Position numbers and translations under genes: made by a program. The notes beneath the pieces are model-generated. The model was not told where the DNA came from and made no database searches. It saw only the letters and a list, made by a program, of their open reading frames with translations. From Oikopleura dioica (Eukaryota; Chordata; Appendicularia; Copelata; Oikopleuridae): a stretch of 64,000 nucleotides of DNA. Positions 46,879 through 59,300 of this stretch are shown piece after piece (position 1 is the first letter of the stretch; each line of letters begins with the position of its first letter). The stretch covers positions 1,862,501 through 1,926,500 of the forward strand of contig OU015566.1 in the NCBI GenBank assembly GCA_907165135.1, given 5' to 3'.

Positions 46879-47852
46879 ATGAGGGCGCAATTTTTCCGCG
46901 CTGATGTTTTCAATTTATACGGCGATTTTCGTGGCAATACTCACTTTATGCATTACTCGCTTAATAATAGCAAATTTAATTTGCTATCCTTCAGCGAGTT
47001 CTTTTTAGGCAAGCGCGGGGAATTGAAACAGTTTGACGACTTTTCGGCGGCTGATTCTGCTCTTCAAAATGAACAAGGTTTATTCTCGGTTAGTTTTTCG
47101 GTTATTTATTTTAAGCCATCTTTGACGCTCTTTCGCACGAATTGGACCTCTCCTGTGCACGTCTTTTGCTTCTCATTGAGCAATTTTACTCTTCAAATGC
47201 TGCAATAGGGGACGTTTTGATGTGTTCAGATGGAGCCCATCGTAAGCGCAAGTTAGTCGACGATGACACTCCCACGCGTCCGCAATCAACAATGAGTTCT
47301 AGCTCCCAGTCAGCGTCTTCATTATCACTAGATCGTCCCATTCTCAATGATAAGGTAGATGGTATTTCTGGAGCTTTCGAAGATTTGAAGATGGCGAATG
47401 ACAAAGAAAAGCCCGAAGCGAACAGTTCTCGACAGACCTTTGAATACCACAACATGGTAAAAACACTCAAAGCCAATAATCCTGTCGGAACTGCTTCTGC
47501 GAAAGTATTATACGTTTTATGTAAAACCGAAGCCGAGTACAAGGTGAAATGTGGAATCCCTCTCAAAACGCAAGATATCCTCGATTGTAAGCGCGCTGCT
47601 GCATTCGCCGGAAAGGATGGTGCGATTTTTGATGAACTGTTTCGGAAGAGTTATTTGCAGGAGTGCAGGGAGCGAGCAAGAGGATCTACTTCATCACCGG
47701 CTGGAAATGACGACGGCACTGAACATGACTATGAAATCTACGCGAGAAGTCTTCCGATCAACCCTCTTTCTTTTATCGGGCAAGCAATTGCCGACCAAAT
47801 GAAAAAGTTGGAAGAAGATGAAAATGCAAAGAAGGATCAGTCATCAGAATGA
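46879..47852 (+). CDS. hydrophilic protein with basic/acidic regions, two exons
   Basis: Exon 46879-47077 ends AACAAG|GTTTAT and joins in phase to 47209-47852. The first part holds aromatic, globular-looking sequence (FFRADVFNLYGDFRGN). The second has a basic patch (HRKRKLVDDD), a Ser-rich linker and a helical region (TAEYKVKCGIPLKTQDIL-like) ending with charged KKLEEDENAKKD. About 280 residues. The family was not recognised; position next to other small genes suggests a structural or regulatory role. Unspliced reading stops at 47208. Confidence 0.5.
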
Positions 47853-48587
47853 AGATAATGAAAGTTAAATTTTGGTTAAATTATTAGCCAAAGCATAAAG
47901 TCTACTGATTTCTACAATTTTTTTTGTTTTTTGCTTTTTTAACGCATTTTATTCATTTCATCTACAAGTTATTTTTTGTTTTTCGGTTGCTTTTTAATAG
48001 TGAACTAATTGGTGCTTTTTAAATTGAACTTTCTGACGCACAGCGTGATTTCATTTTGGATCTCCTCTTTGATTACAGGGTAAATATTAATTGAGAACAA
48101 TGTCTAGCCTGTAATCGTATCAATGTTTTGCGCCTTTTCAAAAGTGATAAATGTATCTAATCTACTCTACAATTAAATAACATTTCAAAACAGCCATGTG
48201 TGATAAGAAAATTAGGAATATCTAGATGTTTTTCTCCTTCAGTAATTGTAAGTTATAAAAACTTTCGCCAACGACAAGATCAGCTCCGACCTATCATTTA
48301 GGCCGCCAAGAAAACCTCATTTTTTGTTTTGTTGAAGTATGAATAGTTACTGTTATTCGGATCAGCTCAAACTCTTTCTACTTCAGCTTTTATTTTTTAC
48401 TGCTTTATTAATACAACATCTGCCATAAAATCTCTAGTGTTTCTAGCGTTTCTTTGCAAAATGTCGCAAAATGTTTCTAGATGCAATGTTTATCTCAGGC
48501 GTTTCTATAAAAGCAGCAGTAAGTCGAGCTTCCGTTCAGTTTTGTATTTGACAGCAGTAAAACAAGACAATTTTCTAATCTTGCGCG
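47853..48587. other. intergenic stretch with promoter for the next gene
   Basis: About 735 bp without a supported gene. TATAAAAG starts at 48506, 82 bp before the ATG at 48588; a second TATAAAAAC is near 48255. A frame from 48437 runs into the next gene but is broken by that gene's first intron. Confidence 0.4.
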
Positions 48588-49456
48588 ATGGGACGGAAAA
48601 AGGTACGATTTGTAAGAGATGTTATTGCTTAAAAATATTACAGCAAGCGCAGCAAAAACGCAGCAGCCGCAGAACCGAGACCGTGCGTCAAAAAACACCA
48701 CCAAAGCCTTATCGAGGCCTTCCACCTGCGTCTCCTCCACTCTCACCCCGAGAGTACTTGGAAGTGCACAGCCTCGATCCCCTCGACTCTCTTTTCGTTG
48801 TTAACGAAACCGTCGCTGCTAACGAATCAGCGCTTGAGGACACCATCGTCGGTGGCGAGAACCTTGTACCGATTGAAGCTACTGAACCAACAAGAGCGCA
48901 TCGTCAGCTTGTCTTCGATTCTGATGAGAGCTCCGACGGTGACGAGCACGACCGTGCTTTTATTGAAGAGCCCGCCTTTGGTCCAAGGCGCGCCAAGCAT
49001 TGCATTACCTACCGTGGCTTAATTAGAAAAGTGGGCCCAAATAATCCAGCGGAAGTAATTCGGTACTTGGGTGAAAATGGGGACAAAGGGCGATGGTTTT
49101 TCCGGCCGGTTTATGGTCGTTTTTGCAAAACCTCTCACGGGTTCTTGCGTTTTAACGAAGAACGTAAGTGTTTATTTTTTTACTTTATTTAAAATAAAAA
49201 TTAAGTCTACGAGGGCACTGGCGATGATCTCGAACGAATCTTGAAGATTCTGGACAAGATCTTCAGAAATCGCACGACTGAAATGGCGGAGTTTGAGGAG
49301 GAGCTAAATCGAGGGGAGATTGGAGTGGTTCTTGAAACAAAAACGCATCTTCTCCCCCTGAAAAACATTCAGTTCGGGATTGCAAGCCTCAAGAAAACCG
49401 ATCCGGATCGACGGGCAGAGCACGATGAAGCTCCAGCGTATGCGTCCGAGCCTTGA
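48588..49456 (+). CDS. basic-start Pro-rich protein, three exons
   Basis: Exons 48588-48602 (15 bp), 48644-49163 and about 49207-49456; joins are in phase. It begins MGRKK and continues Arg/Lys/Gln-rich (QKRSSRRTETVRQK), then Pro-rich (PPASPPLSPRE), an acidic middle (DSDESSDGDEHD) and a folded-looking C-terminal part (ITYRGLIRKVGPNNPAEVIR). About 260 residues. The first exon codes only five residues. The basic N-terminus suggests DNA contact in a nucleus or core; no family was recognised. AATAAA follows near 49498. Confidence 0.5.
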
Positions 49457-49936
49457 AAAGGCTTTTTTCAAGTTTATTTGAAAACTCCAGCTGTCAAATA
49501 AAAACTTATTTTATATTCATTATCTTATTCTTTGATTAAAATCTAGTTGCAGTTTAAAAAATGCGCCTTGAATGTGAGTCTCGAATTATTCGTAAATGCG
49601 ATCAATCTAGAAAAGAGTTTGCGCATTAGCAGAAGCGCGGCGCGTTTAGTCGGCGAGCGGCGAAAATCATTTCCAGAAGTGAGATTTGTCATTTCGAGAA
49701 TTTGATTTTGAAAAATGTGGAGGTTTTGTTCTCACATGGGAAAATCACCGTTATCAAATCAGCGCGGAGAAGAAAATTGTGAATAAGAGAAGGAAGTAAA
49801 ATCGAAGAGAATTTTCTTTTACTGGCGATTATCAAAGTTAATTTTTCTCAAGCGAATTCATACATCTGATAAATTCACCGGCTTACGTTAATGATAACCA
49901 TCCCTTTTTTACAGAACAGTTGGCGTTAGAGAGTTA
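49457..49936. other. intergenic stretch
   Basis: About 480 bp, no supported gene. Contains a polyadenylation-like AATAAA near 49498. Confidence 0.4.
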
Positions 49937-51181
49937 ATGTTTGTGTACGATGGCCCCAACCCAGGAACTCCGCGTGCGTCTCAAGCTCTCCCGCCAGCAA
50001 ACTCGAGTCGAACATCGAGTCTACGTCTTTCCCCGACTCCGAGTACCAGGACGATCGACGATTTCACGTTTGTCAAGCCCAGTATTCCGCTTCGGTAGGT
50101 TAAATTGAGAGATATTTTGTGCATAAATAACAAATATTTTAGTACGATGCAAGCTGCGCAAACAAACGAGCATCAAGCTCAAGATGAAGCTCATTCGCGA
50201 GCAGTAGGCGAGCCAACTGTTCACGGGTACGAGACAACGAGCTTCGTCAACCCTCATCCTCCCACTTCTATGCCAGAGCCTGTCGGTGCTGGGCGTTATC
50301 AGGCGCCGACTCCGCTATCTATGCCCCAAGACGCGTCCGATCTTCGATCTCTTCCTCGGCCAAAACGCAAACGGGTAATACATTTTTATAAAAAAGTTTA
50401 TTAAAATTTTTATAAGGTTAACACCTGCGGCGGAGCGGCCAGGTTTGATCTTCCGTGTCTTGTTACCTCGATGGTCGCAAGCGGTCTTTGCGCTGTCGCC
50501 GTCTACGTTCTCTTTGCGTCGACTCAGCAATGTTTGCCGACTTTTGGCAACGAGGTGAAGTCGATCGCCCCCTTAAATCAGGTTACTCGTCGTCGTCGAT
50601 CGCTCTCGAACGAGGACTGCTTCTGCTCCTGCACCTTCGATCCGCGCGATAAGGGCTGGTCCATCTCGTTGGAAACGCCCAACAACCGCCCAACATGCGA
50701 CGTTGAGAGTTACACCGTCTCCGTCAACGGCAAGAAGGTGACCAATGCAGCTGATCTTGAGTTGGACCTTGCTCGCGATTTGCTCGATCTTCTCACTGCG
50801 GTCCTTCTCAACGACAACGACAACGAGGGTTCCAAAGGCGGCGACAGTGAAGGCGGCAGTGCCACCACTTCGACCAAGATGACTACTTCTACGCCGCCGG
50901 AGACAGGAACGCGACCGCCAACTACTCTTTTCTCCGACGTCGACGGAAACAACGAGGTCCCTGACTTGTTCGTCAACCCTGGTATATATTCAAGTTCTTT
51001 CATAATTTAATCATATAAATAGAAGTGACCATCATCGAGCCGTTCGGAGAGATGGACATTGGAAGTGGCGAGGACATCTGGGGCTCCGTTCCGGAAGGTA
51101 AATTAGTTTTATTTGAACCGTTTTCTAATTACAATTGTAGTGGAGTACACTCTTCCCATCGACTTCGACGGCGAAATCTAA
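49937..51181 (+). CDS. membrane protein with furin-like site, five exons
   Basis: Exons are about 49937-50094, 50144-50374, 50418-50980, 51024-51098 and 51141-51181, all joins in phase. The N-terminal part is Pro/Ser/Thr-rich and cytosolic-looking, ending with a basic KRKR. A hydrophobic span (GLCAVAVYVLFAS) follows. Soon after comes TRRRRS (near 50586), a furin-type cleavage site, then a Cys-rich start of the outer part (NEDCFCSCTF), a Thr/Ser-rich stretch and an acidic tail. This is the layout of a type II membrane protein whose outer part is freed or primed by cutting. It might be a surface protein of the element; sequence similarity to a known family was not seen. Confidence 0.5.
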
Positions 51182-51527
51182 GTATTGACCCCGAATTCTT
51201 ATTATTGGTGTGTCTTGGCATTCGCAACTGTAATCAAATTTACGCTTCATAAAATTCTGCTCATCTGCTCTCATTGAAAACTTATCTGCATTCCCACCCC
51301 TTAAAAATCATTTAGCCGGACCTTCTTATCACTCGTTTATGCAATTATGATCTATTGTATTATTCACCTTCTAACCCACCCTTTTATCGACACTCACACA
51401 GTTCAGTAGTATTTGACTGTTCTGCCGCTTTGCACTTATTCGACCGACAATTTTTCCGACCTGTTCTTGTCAATGAAGCCTCTTTACATTTTATTTGTTC
51501 GTTTTCTTTTATTGCAACACTTTAGCA
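51182..51527. other. intergenic stretch
   Basis: About 345 bp. A frame from 51413 into 51658 overlaps the next gene; its signal-like segment at 51473 is weaker evidence than the spliced frame starting at 51528. No other feature seen. Confidence 0.35.
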
Positions 51528-51808
51528 ATGGGCAAGAAAAAAGTTATTTCGCGACCGTTAACTCCAATTCCATCTTGGCTCAAGAGTCAATTGAAAAATG
51601 CGCCCATCAAGGATGTAGTCAAATCTGCTGCAAATCAGAGTGCAAGGTAAATAATTGAAAAGCAAATATTCATTTGCTAATTTATTTGCTTAGGGCGCTT
51701 TTCACTAAAGCAGAGAAGGCCGCTAGCGGCGCGCCTTTTGCAACACTGCCACGGCCGCGATTGCCCGCTATCTTCGAAACCCGAGGTACTTTTAATCAAA
51801 GGGATTAA
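51528..51808 (+). CDS. small basic protein, two exons
   Basis: Exons 51528-51646 and 51694-51808 join with a 47-bp intron. It begins MGKKKVISRPLTPIPSWLKS and is Lys/Arg/Ala/Pro-rich throughout (KAEKAASGAPFATLPRPRLP). About 77 residues. Small basic proteins of this kind pack DNA in many DNA viruses, but that is inference from composition. The stop lies 5 bp before the next start codon. Confidence 0.5.
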
Positions 51809-51813
51809 ATTTA

Positions 51814-52095
51814 ATGGATTTAGCTGGAAAGCGAAAGCGAATTTCTTCCCCGCGTTACTCTCCAGGCGCTGTTCGATTGTCTCCCGAACTTGTATCAATC
51901 GACAGTGCAAAAGTTCTTCCGACCAAGCAGGAGGCGGTTCTGATACACAGAGCTCCAGACGGGTCGATTCTGATTCCTCAGGAATTCACAAAAGTGCTGA
52001 TCGATTTCATCAACACTCTTCAGAGCGGTAATTTAGTTTTGTCCTGCATTTAGCTTAATTAGTTTTTAGAGTACGAGTGGGCGAATCCTCGTTAG
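51814..52095 (+). CDS. small protein, two exons
   Basis: The first exon (51814 to about 52028) starts MDLAGKRKRISSPRYSPG and continues amphipathic (PQEFTKVLIDFINTLQS). An intron of about 40 bp leads to a short last exon with EYEWANPR and a stop at 52095. Only 5 bp separate it from the genes on both sides, a packing seen in viral genomes. The family was not recognised. Confidence 0.45.
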
Positions 52096-52100
52096 GGAAC

Positions 52101-54254
52101 ATGCGCTTAAAACCTGGATTTTACGAGCAAATATTGGAATTTGCTGTGTACAGAGAGTGTTTTCAGCGTCGTGGTCTTTTTGGTTTAAGAAATTATATGG
52201 ACTTCAGCTTACCCGATCAACCTCTGCATTTTTCAGCTTCTCCGTATATTGACGGACAGTGGAGAGATACGCTTCTACTTGCCGCAAAAGGGAGAGACTG
52301 GCAAAATATTAAAAACAGAATACTAAACAATCCGCCTCCTGTTATTCTTCCATTCGAAAAAACTTCCCTTATTTCTACGTTGGCGAAGCAGACTGTTGAT
52401 TCTTTTCAAACTTTGGAAAATCGAGTTTTACCTACTCTTGGAAATGATAAAAACGCTCAGATATACACAAGTTTTCCTGAAAACGCTCCACTACTTCTTG
52501 CCGGAGATTTTGCGCCGAATCCTCGTATATGCAAACCAAATCCTGAAAAGTTTGACGCAGATTTTATTTCAATCGACAGTTTGCTAGGCGATGTGAATTT
52601 TTCGAGTCCCTCAGGGGCTCTTGCGACCTTAGAATTTATGTACGGAATCCTCGACATTGAATACAGAGTAGTTAAAGATACTCAAACAGGCGTTTCATCT
52701 ACCAGGCTGATTTCCAGAGCATTCCGACAGATAAATCCCGACATCTCAGAAGTTATTTATCGAAACCGTTTCGCTTGCGATCCGAAACAATTTAATGAAG
52801 AAGAATTTGTACTAAACAACTTTGATGACGAAGTTGATGTTACAATGGAGATGACAACCCTGCTCGGAGCTTTTTCTAGCGAAAGCTATAATTTTTCTAA
52901 GAAATTTCTAGCTGATGCGGCCTCTCTATCAAAAAAACAGCAAAACGGCAATTCGTCTTTTTCAGAACCAACTGAAACTACTCAATTCTCCAACAACGAC
53001 GCCGACGATGAGCTCAATCAATCTCGCAAAAGTGAGCGAATACGCAATAAGAAGATTAATGCAACCTCTAAAAGTGATGAATACGAGGAATACGAATATC
53101 TAACGACTCCCCTGGAGAACAGAGTGTATACCTTTGACGAGTGCAACTTCAATCTGTGTAGCAAGTTTTTTAATCAAACGGATCTTTTCAAATATTTGAC
53201 GCTCCTTGGAAAAACTGTCTATTATATGGCACCCTACTATAAACACTGCCCACTTCTCCTGGCCAATGACGCTGCAAGTCGCGACTTGGAGAAGAAAATT
53301 CCTAAAGCGCTGTTAGCTGACTGGCGAATTGGTAAAGTCTCTAAAAAAGTTGGTCGATCAATGGATAATTCTTCAAACTTTGCGGCGTCATTTGGATCAC
53401 AAATTTGTGAAGGAAATGTCAGCCTGCTCAAAAGTAAGCTGTTCAATCAAGATGTCTATAGAGTTTTTCTTCTGAAAAATCAAACTGACAACAGTGCTCT
53501 ACATCTGCTGCTTTCTATCAAGAAGTATTTCAACGATTTTGTGCAAGAGCTTTTTTTGCAGGCGCAGCAAGCAATTCTGTTTTCGTCGAAGGAAGTTGAC
53601 GAATTATCCACATGGAAGCGAGGTTCAGCGGAGACTCTTCAACAAAAAAGAAATCGTTTTCGATTGATGAGGCTTCATTTGCGCTCAAGAAAACAACTTC
53701 TCCTTCATCAAAAGCGCCAGATTAAAAGCTTGTTAACGAAGCTTCGGCTTCTTTATGTTGACTTTTGCACCAACTGCCCGTCTCAACTTGACAAAAACTT
53801 CCCGATCAAAATTAAATGCTCATTTGAAGATCAGCAGTTTCTTCAGACGTCGTTTATCAACTCATTTCAACGAAGTCAAATCGAAAATGCTGTATTTACC
53901 TGCGACCGTTGTTCAAGTCGTCTGAACAATTCATTTTATCGGATCAGGCTCTTTCGGCATTTTGAATATGACTTGCCCAGCATTTATCTACAACGAAAAC
54001 AGAGGCAAATGGCGGAAGTCATCAATTTCATGGAGATCACTTATAATATGTGTCCCGACGCATTTCTTATTTTCGGTATTGATCGCTCCAATGTTTACAG
54101 CAAAAAAGGTAATAAATTGATTTTACGAAGAGATTATACTTACTTATTATTCTAAGCAGATAAAAATCCGGACGACTTACAAGCCACTCAAGAAGAAGAA
54201 AATACAGTCGTCGCCACCACAAACGTTTTTATCGTAAGAGCGAGCACCATCTAG
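52101..54254 (+). CDS. large protein of unknown family (about 700 aa)
   Basis: Exon 52101-54108 and a last exon 54157-54254, joined in phase by a 48-bp intron; unspliced it would stop at 54155. The start at 52101 is chosen because the preceding gene ends at 52095. The product has globular regions (YIDGQWRDTLLLAAKGRDW), a charged disordered insert (SRKSERIRNKKINATSKSDE), a basic helical part (LQQKRNRFRLMRLHLRSR), and a four-cysteine pair (FCTNC, FTCDRC) that could bind zinc. The size and company of a protein-primed-type polymerase make a terminal-protein-like or virion role conceivable, but no motif proves it. Confidence 0.5.
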
Positions 54255-54264
54255 CTTTCTAACT

Positions 54265-54271
54265 TATAAAT
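54265..54271 (+). promoter_or_regulatory. TATA box
   Basis: TATAAAT 56 bp before the ATG at 54321. Confidence 0.45.
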
Positions 54272-54320
54272 AAGCTCCCCGAAAGCGACATTCGTCCACA
54301 GAATCGAGAGCGATCGCAAT

Positions 54321-55080
54321 ATGAGCACTCAGGTAATTCTTTTTATCAGCGTTAGTTAATAGATCATTAAAGCGCGCGCCGGATCAACAGGAAAAAACCT
54401 ACAACAATTCTCCCGAGTTGACAACAACGTTTCAGGACGAACTATTGTCAACAAGCTCGGAAGAACCTCGAACTCCAAGTCCGATTCAATTTCCGCCCAT
54501 AGAGTCGCTGATCTCAAGAAAGCCTATGGAGACTCAAACCGACCAAGTAGTTCCCGATCTGGAGAGAAACTTCAATCAATATCCAGGCCACACTCCGGGC
54601 ACGGTCATCCATACGGTAGGCCCCTGCACCGTGAACTATCATACAACGCCAGCAATCAATCAGAATCAAACCTGTTGGGGCCAACTGCCACCGCTAGCAT
54701 CAACTGCTCAATGGGCGCCGGAAGTAGTTCCAACTATTTGGCAACCGCCCCAGAACCTCCCGCCAGACGAGTTACAACAGACGACCTCATTACTTATCTG
54801 CGAGAAGTCGCGACTCCGACTGAGTCGATCGGGGCATCTATTGCAAATAGAGCCTCTGCGCAATTGTTGCCAGCACTCGTCGGCGAATCCACTGGTTTTC
54901 AGGAGCTCCGCGCTTCTTCCTCAACAGGAACGTCTACCTCGCACCGAACAATCGTCTCCTGCACGACCGACGAGTCCAGCACCGATTGCTCAAGCAACCG
55001 CCTCCAAGACCAATCCAAGACGCGTACACTTTGAGGAGCCCTGCAAGAAGAAATACAAAAAGGACACCGAAAAACGCTAA
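54321..55080 (+). CDS. Pro/Ser-rich protein with overlapping open frames
   Basis: A 12-base first exon (54321-54332) joins through a short intron to a second exon near 54375, in the frame that stops at 55080. That frame is Pro/Thr-rich (EEPRTPSPIQFPPIESLI) and ends basic (HFEEPCKKKYKKDTEKR). A second frame, open at 54675-55034, is more protein-like in its middle (TTDDLITYLREVATP...SIANRASAQLL). Either the gene is spliced between frames or the bases code twice. AATAAA lies near 55236. The family is unknown. Confidence 0.45.
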
Positions 55081-55275
55081 AAGGTAGTTTCTAAAAGTTT
55101 AAAAATTTATTAATAAATATTTCAGCTTTTCCTCCCCCAGCCTCCAACGACACACCGATTCCCGAGCTACGAAAATTAATGTCTTTTTCTTTCAATGTTA
55201 CTTGTTTTTCCTTGTTCTCCTCCTGCAATTTTTCAAATAAATGTCATTTTTTGAAAATCGTTTTTTAATTGTTCT

Positions 55276-56331
55276 TTATTTAAAAAGCCAGGCAGTAGGA
55301 TATTGTTTAATAACTATTTGAAAGGCTAGTAATCGATGAACTCTAACATTACTCTCAGTAAAGACGTCTCGACTATGATAAGTGTTTGTAAGTAACTGGG
55401 CTCCAAAATCTTTTGGGTTAAGTTCTGCACAAAGATCGTCAAGATCTTTTTGATTTCGAATAAACTCAGTTATCGTTACTGACCCCCAACCGTTCGGATA
55501 CGCTATCTGAGTTTGCGTTTGTATTTCTGGTTCGCCCGTTTCATAATTATAAACGGTAGCTGTTGACTTAGTGCTATAAAAAGCATCTACGCTAATTCTT
55601 AATAATCCCGAAAATACGTTTACTAAATCACGAACAAGTTGAACAACATCGCGATTATTTAAGACAGTAATAACGTATCTATTGCAGAGGTCTTTCCATC
55701 GCCCCATGTTGTCTGCGCCAGGCTGAAGCGGATAATGTTGCCACCCCTGTTCTAAACGTATTAAAAGAAAATTTAAAAACTGGCAACTAACTGATAAGAT
55801 GTCGGATAGGCGCGCGTAAAGGTTGATCTTTTCCTATGAGAGCGTCGAGTTCTTCTGGTTCAAAGTAATCGTCAGCTGGGGTGATAGGTGGAACAAGTCG
55901 TCGCAACTGATTCTGCTCATGAATTACGTTTGGTGCAAGGGCCTCTTCTGTAAAATTGAAATTTTCTTGCGTTTTTGATTTAGGGTAGAACCATTCTATC
56001 CTGGGCTCGCGAACCTGAATAGAAAACCCGAGTCAGGCTCTACGAGACTTTTCATATTAAACTTTTCAAAGCCTGACTTAGGTTTTCTACTCAGGTTCGT
56101 GAGCCCAAATTCTATCTGTTCAGGCGTTAATGTGTATTCGGGCTGTTGAGCTTTAAAAGCCGCCATAAAATCTTCCATCGGTTCGCCTGAACGAGGTGGA
56201 TTGTTTTCCATGCCAGCATAGTAACGACGTTTATGTTTTCGTATTTGAGCCGCTGTTGCAAATACATCTTCAACATAATTTTCAGCATCGTTTATCTCAC
56301 CAGTTTCAACGTTTAAACTATCGGTATCCAT
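55276..56331 (-). pseudogene. unknown virus-like protein broken by a miniature transposon
   Basis: The start at 56331 opens a charged protein (MDTDSLNVETGEINDAENY, then PPRSGEPMEDFMAAFKAQQP). At 56108 the reading enters a 108-bp inserted element and meets a stop at about 55996. To the left of the insertion a coding stretch (about 55797-55992) resumes and joins by a short intron to the last exon, about 55276-55752, with globular sequence (NNRDVVQLVRDLVNVFSG, NGWGSVTITEFIRNQKDL). The family was not recognised; its place just downstream of the polymerase suggests a structural gene. A polyadenylation-like AATAAA (minus strand) lies near 55270. Confidence 0.55.
56001..56108. mobile_element. 108-bp hAT-like MITE inside a coding exon
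   Basis: Inverted arms of about 37 bp begin YTGGGCTCRCGAACCTGA at both ends and close with GAGTCAGGC/GCCTGACTT around a 33-bp centre. ATTCTATC stands directly outside both ends (55993-56000 and 56109-56116), an 8-bp target duplication. Confidence 0.85.
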
Positions 56332-56386
56332 TCTTAATATTTTAATACATCAATTTTTTAGCCAGTGTGATAATTAAAATTTATAT

Positions 56387-59300
56387 CTAATAATATGTTC
56401 CATCAGCTTTTTTTAAGGCATAAGTGCGAATCTTATCCTTATCTACGATGCGCTTTTTGAGAGCGCCGTTAATCACTCGTTTTGACAGTACTTTTGTTTT
56501 AATTTGCTTGTTAACTTGGTCGTACATAAAAAGAGGCATATTTTTAATAACACTATCTTCGCTGTTGTCGGAAAAAAGCGCCGCAAGATAATCCAAATAT
56601 CGAAGTTTGATTTTTTTCGCGCAACCTTTTGCTGATCGTTTGACATTTTTTTCATTCAAAAAGGAGCGATTATGCTCCTCCAAAACTTCAAACACTCGAT
56701 GACGGTTTTCTGGAGCGACGATGGCTTCATCTATTCTATTGGGTTCACATTCGGTCATTATGTAACATTTAGCGCTGAGCGCTATAAACCATCCACTGTA
56801 TATTTCCGCTTCAACCTTTAAAAGCCCTGGTTCTTTCTGAGACGCTGGACAGCTTGTGGCAAACCACTTCGGCTTTATTATTGTTTCCCATTCATCCTTC
56901 AAGCAAACTTTAACACACTCGTCCAACGTTTTCGCGCCCAATGCAAGTACAAATGAGTCTGTGTCACAATAGCAAATTTGAACCATTCCTTCCTCCATGT
57001 ATTCATTTAGAACGTCTCGAAATTTAAAAAACAGTAGCTTACTGTTTTGATATACAAACAGCTGCACTTGAAGAGCCGTTGAATGATTTACCATTTTTTT
57101 GGAGAATATAGCCTCGTGGAGAGGATCGCATTTCGTCTTTTCTGCCTGGAGAGTAGAGAGTGATTTAAGCCGTGGATTGCGAAGCGCTGTATATAAATCG
57201 CCCGAAGATAATATTCGAGTTTTTAGAAATTTTGAGCGATTTATCGCAAAGTATCCAACCGCCGAATTCAAAATAAACTTAATCCAGTTTTGCCCCGCTT
57301 GGTCGCCCTTTGCCGCAGCTTTTACTCGATCTGCAACAAGATCGTTGACGAAATTTTCAAAAGGTTTGCCTCTGAAATAAGACACAAAATACTTGACTTT
57401 GTACTCGATCCCCATCTTCGCATAATAATGAAGCATTTGTGACGAAATAAAGTAATTATCAACATTAAAACAGAATATATTCTCCTCACATGGAAACATT
57501 CGTTTCTTCTGAGTATCCGAAAGAGTGTCATTCAAATCTCCTTGTAGATCCTCTCGTTCAATTCTTTTTCGAGCGAAGATAGGCGGCATGTACTTATATT
57601 TCTCAATCACTGACGGGGGCGAACGCAGATCAACCATTGCGAATCCAAAGAATTTACTTTCGCCGTTTTCATCTTCTTCTAACACCAATTTTTTGAATTC
57701 AGCTTCTGTAACTCCTTCTCGACCCGACGGTAATCCTGAGGGTTTTTTCGCTCCCTTGAATAAAAATGGATATGTTTTTGAAGATGGGCTTTTACCAGTA
57801 GACTCCAATATTTTCCATTCTCGTTTCCACTCGCAGGCCATTTTTATCGTTATACTGTGGGGAAAATTTTGAGGTCCCTCTGTTTCTTCCCATTCGTTCC
57901 CGTTCCAATGTTTCAGCGGTTTTCCCCAATCTTCAATTTTGTCCATTTTGCGAACATCGTCTATAATCTTCTGCATCCTCGCGTCTTCTTTTTTGAGTAA
58001 ACCGTCTTTGGTAAAAGGAACAAAAATTTTCGTACCGGTTGCAGGATCAATGAGTTCTTTTTTAGCCGCGCACGTCGGCTTTATTTTGCATAACTTATTG
58101 GTGCATGGATGAAAAGTACATCCCCGATATTCAAAAAAGTAACGTTTTTTAATGAATCGGAAAGGCTCTTTTTCTGCATCATTTGACCGAATTAAAATGC
58201 GCTCGTCCTCACTTTCCGCATAGCCATCAATATAATAATTGCCAATCTTTTTCTCTTCCAAATTGTAAGAATGTTCGATTGATCCGTTGAAAGAATAATC
58301 CGGCGACCAATTCAAATATTCCAGCCATCGAATAGACCCCAATGACGTATTCTGGCGTTGATGAAACATCCCTTTGCTAAAAAATCGCTTCTCATCGGCA
58401 TAACACATTGACGAAGAATAGCCCATTTTTTGTAAAGTGTACTTTATACCAGGCCCGCAAGGAAGATCTCCTCTAAAGGATTGAGGATACAAACTATTGA
58501 AATCGTAAGTTATAACCGCTTTAATTATTTTTCCAAGTAAAGTTTTCCAAGCAGATTCAGGAATCGCAGGATTAGGTCCATTCAAATATACCGCCCGATG
58601 AAGAACTTGAACAATGCCTCCTGTGAGATTTTTTCGCATGTCACGCAATAGTTCAGGAAAGTCAGGAGAAATCGAATATATTGGCGGACACTTTTTATCG
58701 TATTTCAAAAACGCAATTTTATGAGCAAGCTGAGAAATGCTCAATTCAGAATGAATGCCTAATCCAAAACGTCGTTGATTTGACAAGGCGAATGAAGAAA
58801 TAGATCCCTGTAGAAGAACACAATCGTTGTAATTGTAATCAATAAGGAAATCCATCATCGTGATTGGATTTTGATTTGAACTATCCTCTTCAAGAGCATA
58901 CCATCTTTCAACTGACGCTCTGTACATATTCGGCGAAAAACGGAAAAACGCGCGCGTAGCTTCGTCGTCCTCGTCCAAGTGCCAGCGGTTTTTCTCATCG
59001 CTCCAACAAAGAAACTTATCAATTTGAGTTGTCCACTTTACGTATAAATCAATCGTGTCGCGAATTTGGAATAAACTTTCACCTTGCGAAGCTTCATCAA
59101 CTGGCGGAAGGTTATCAAAATGTTCTTTTGCGACCGGATCTTCAAAAATATGTGTCAATTTTAAAAATCGGCAAACACGATTCGCAATTTCTTTTTTTTC
59201 ATTTTTCCATTTCCCATCTTGAATATTCGTTGCAATGATTTTATCCATTTCAATTACGTACTCATTTGTTGCTACCGACATCGTTGAATAGAAGCAGGGA

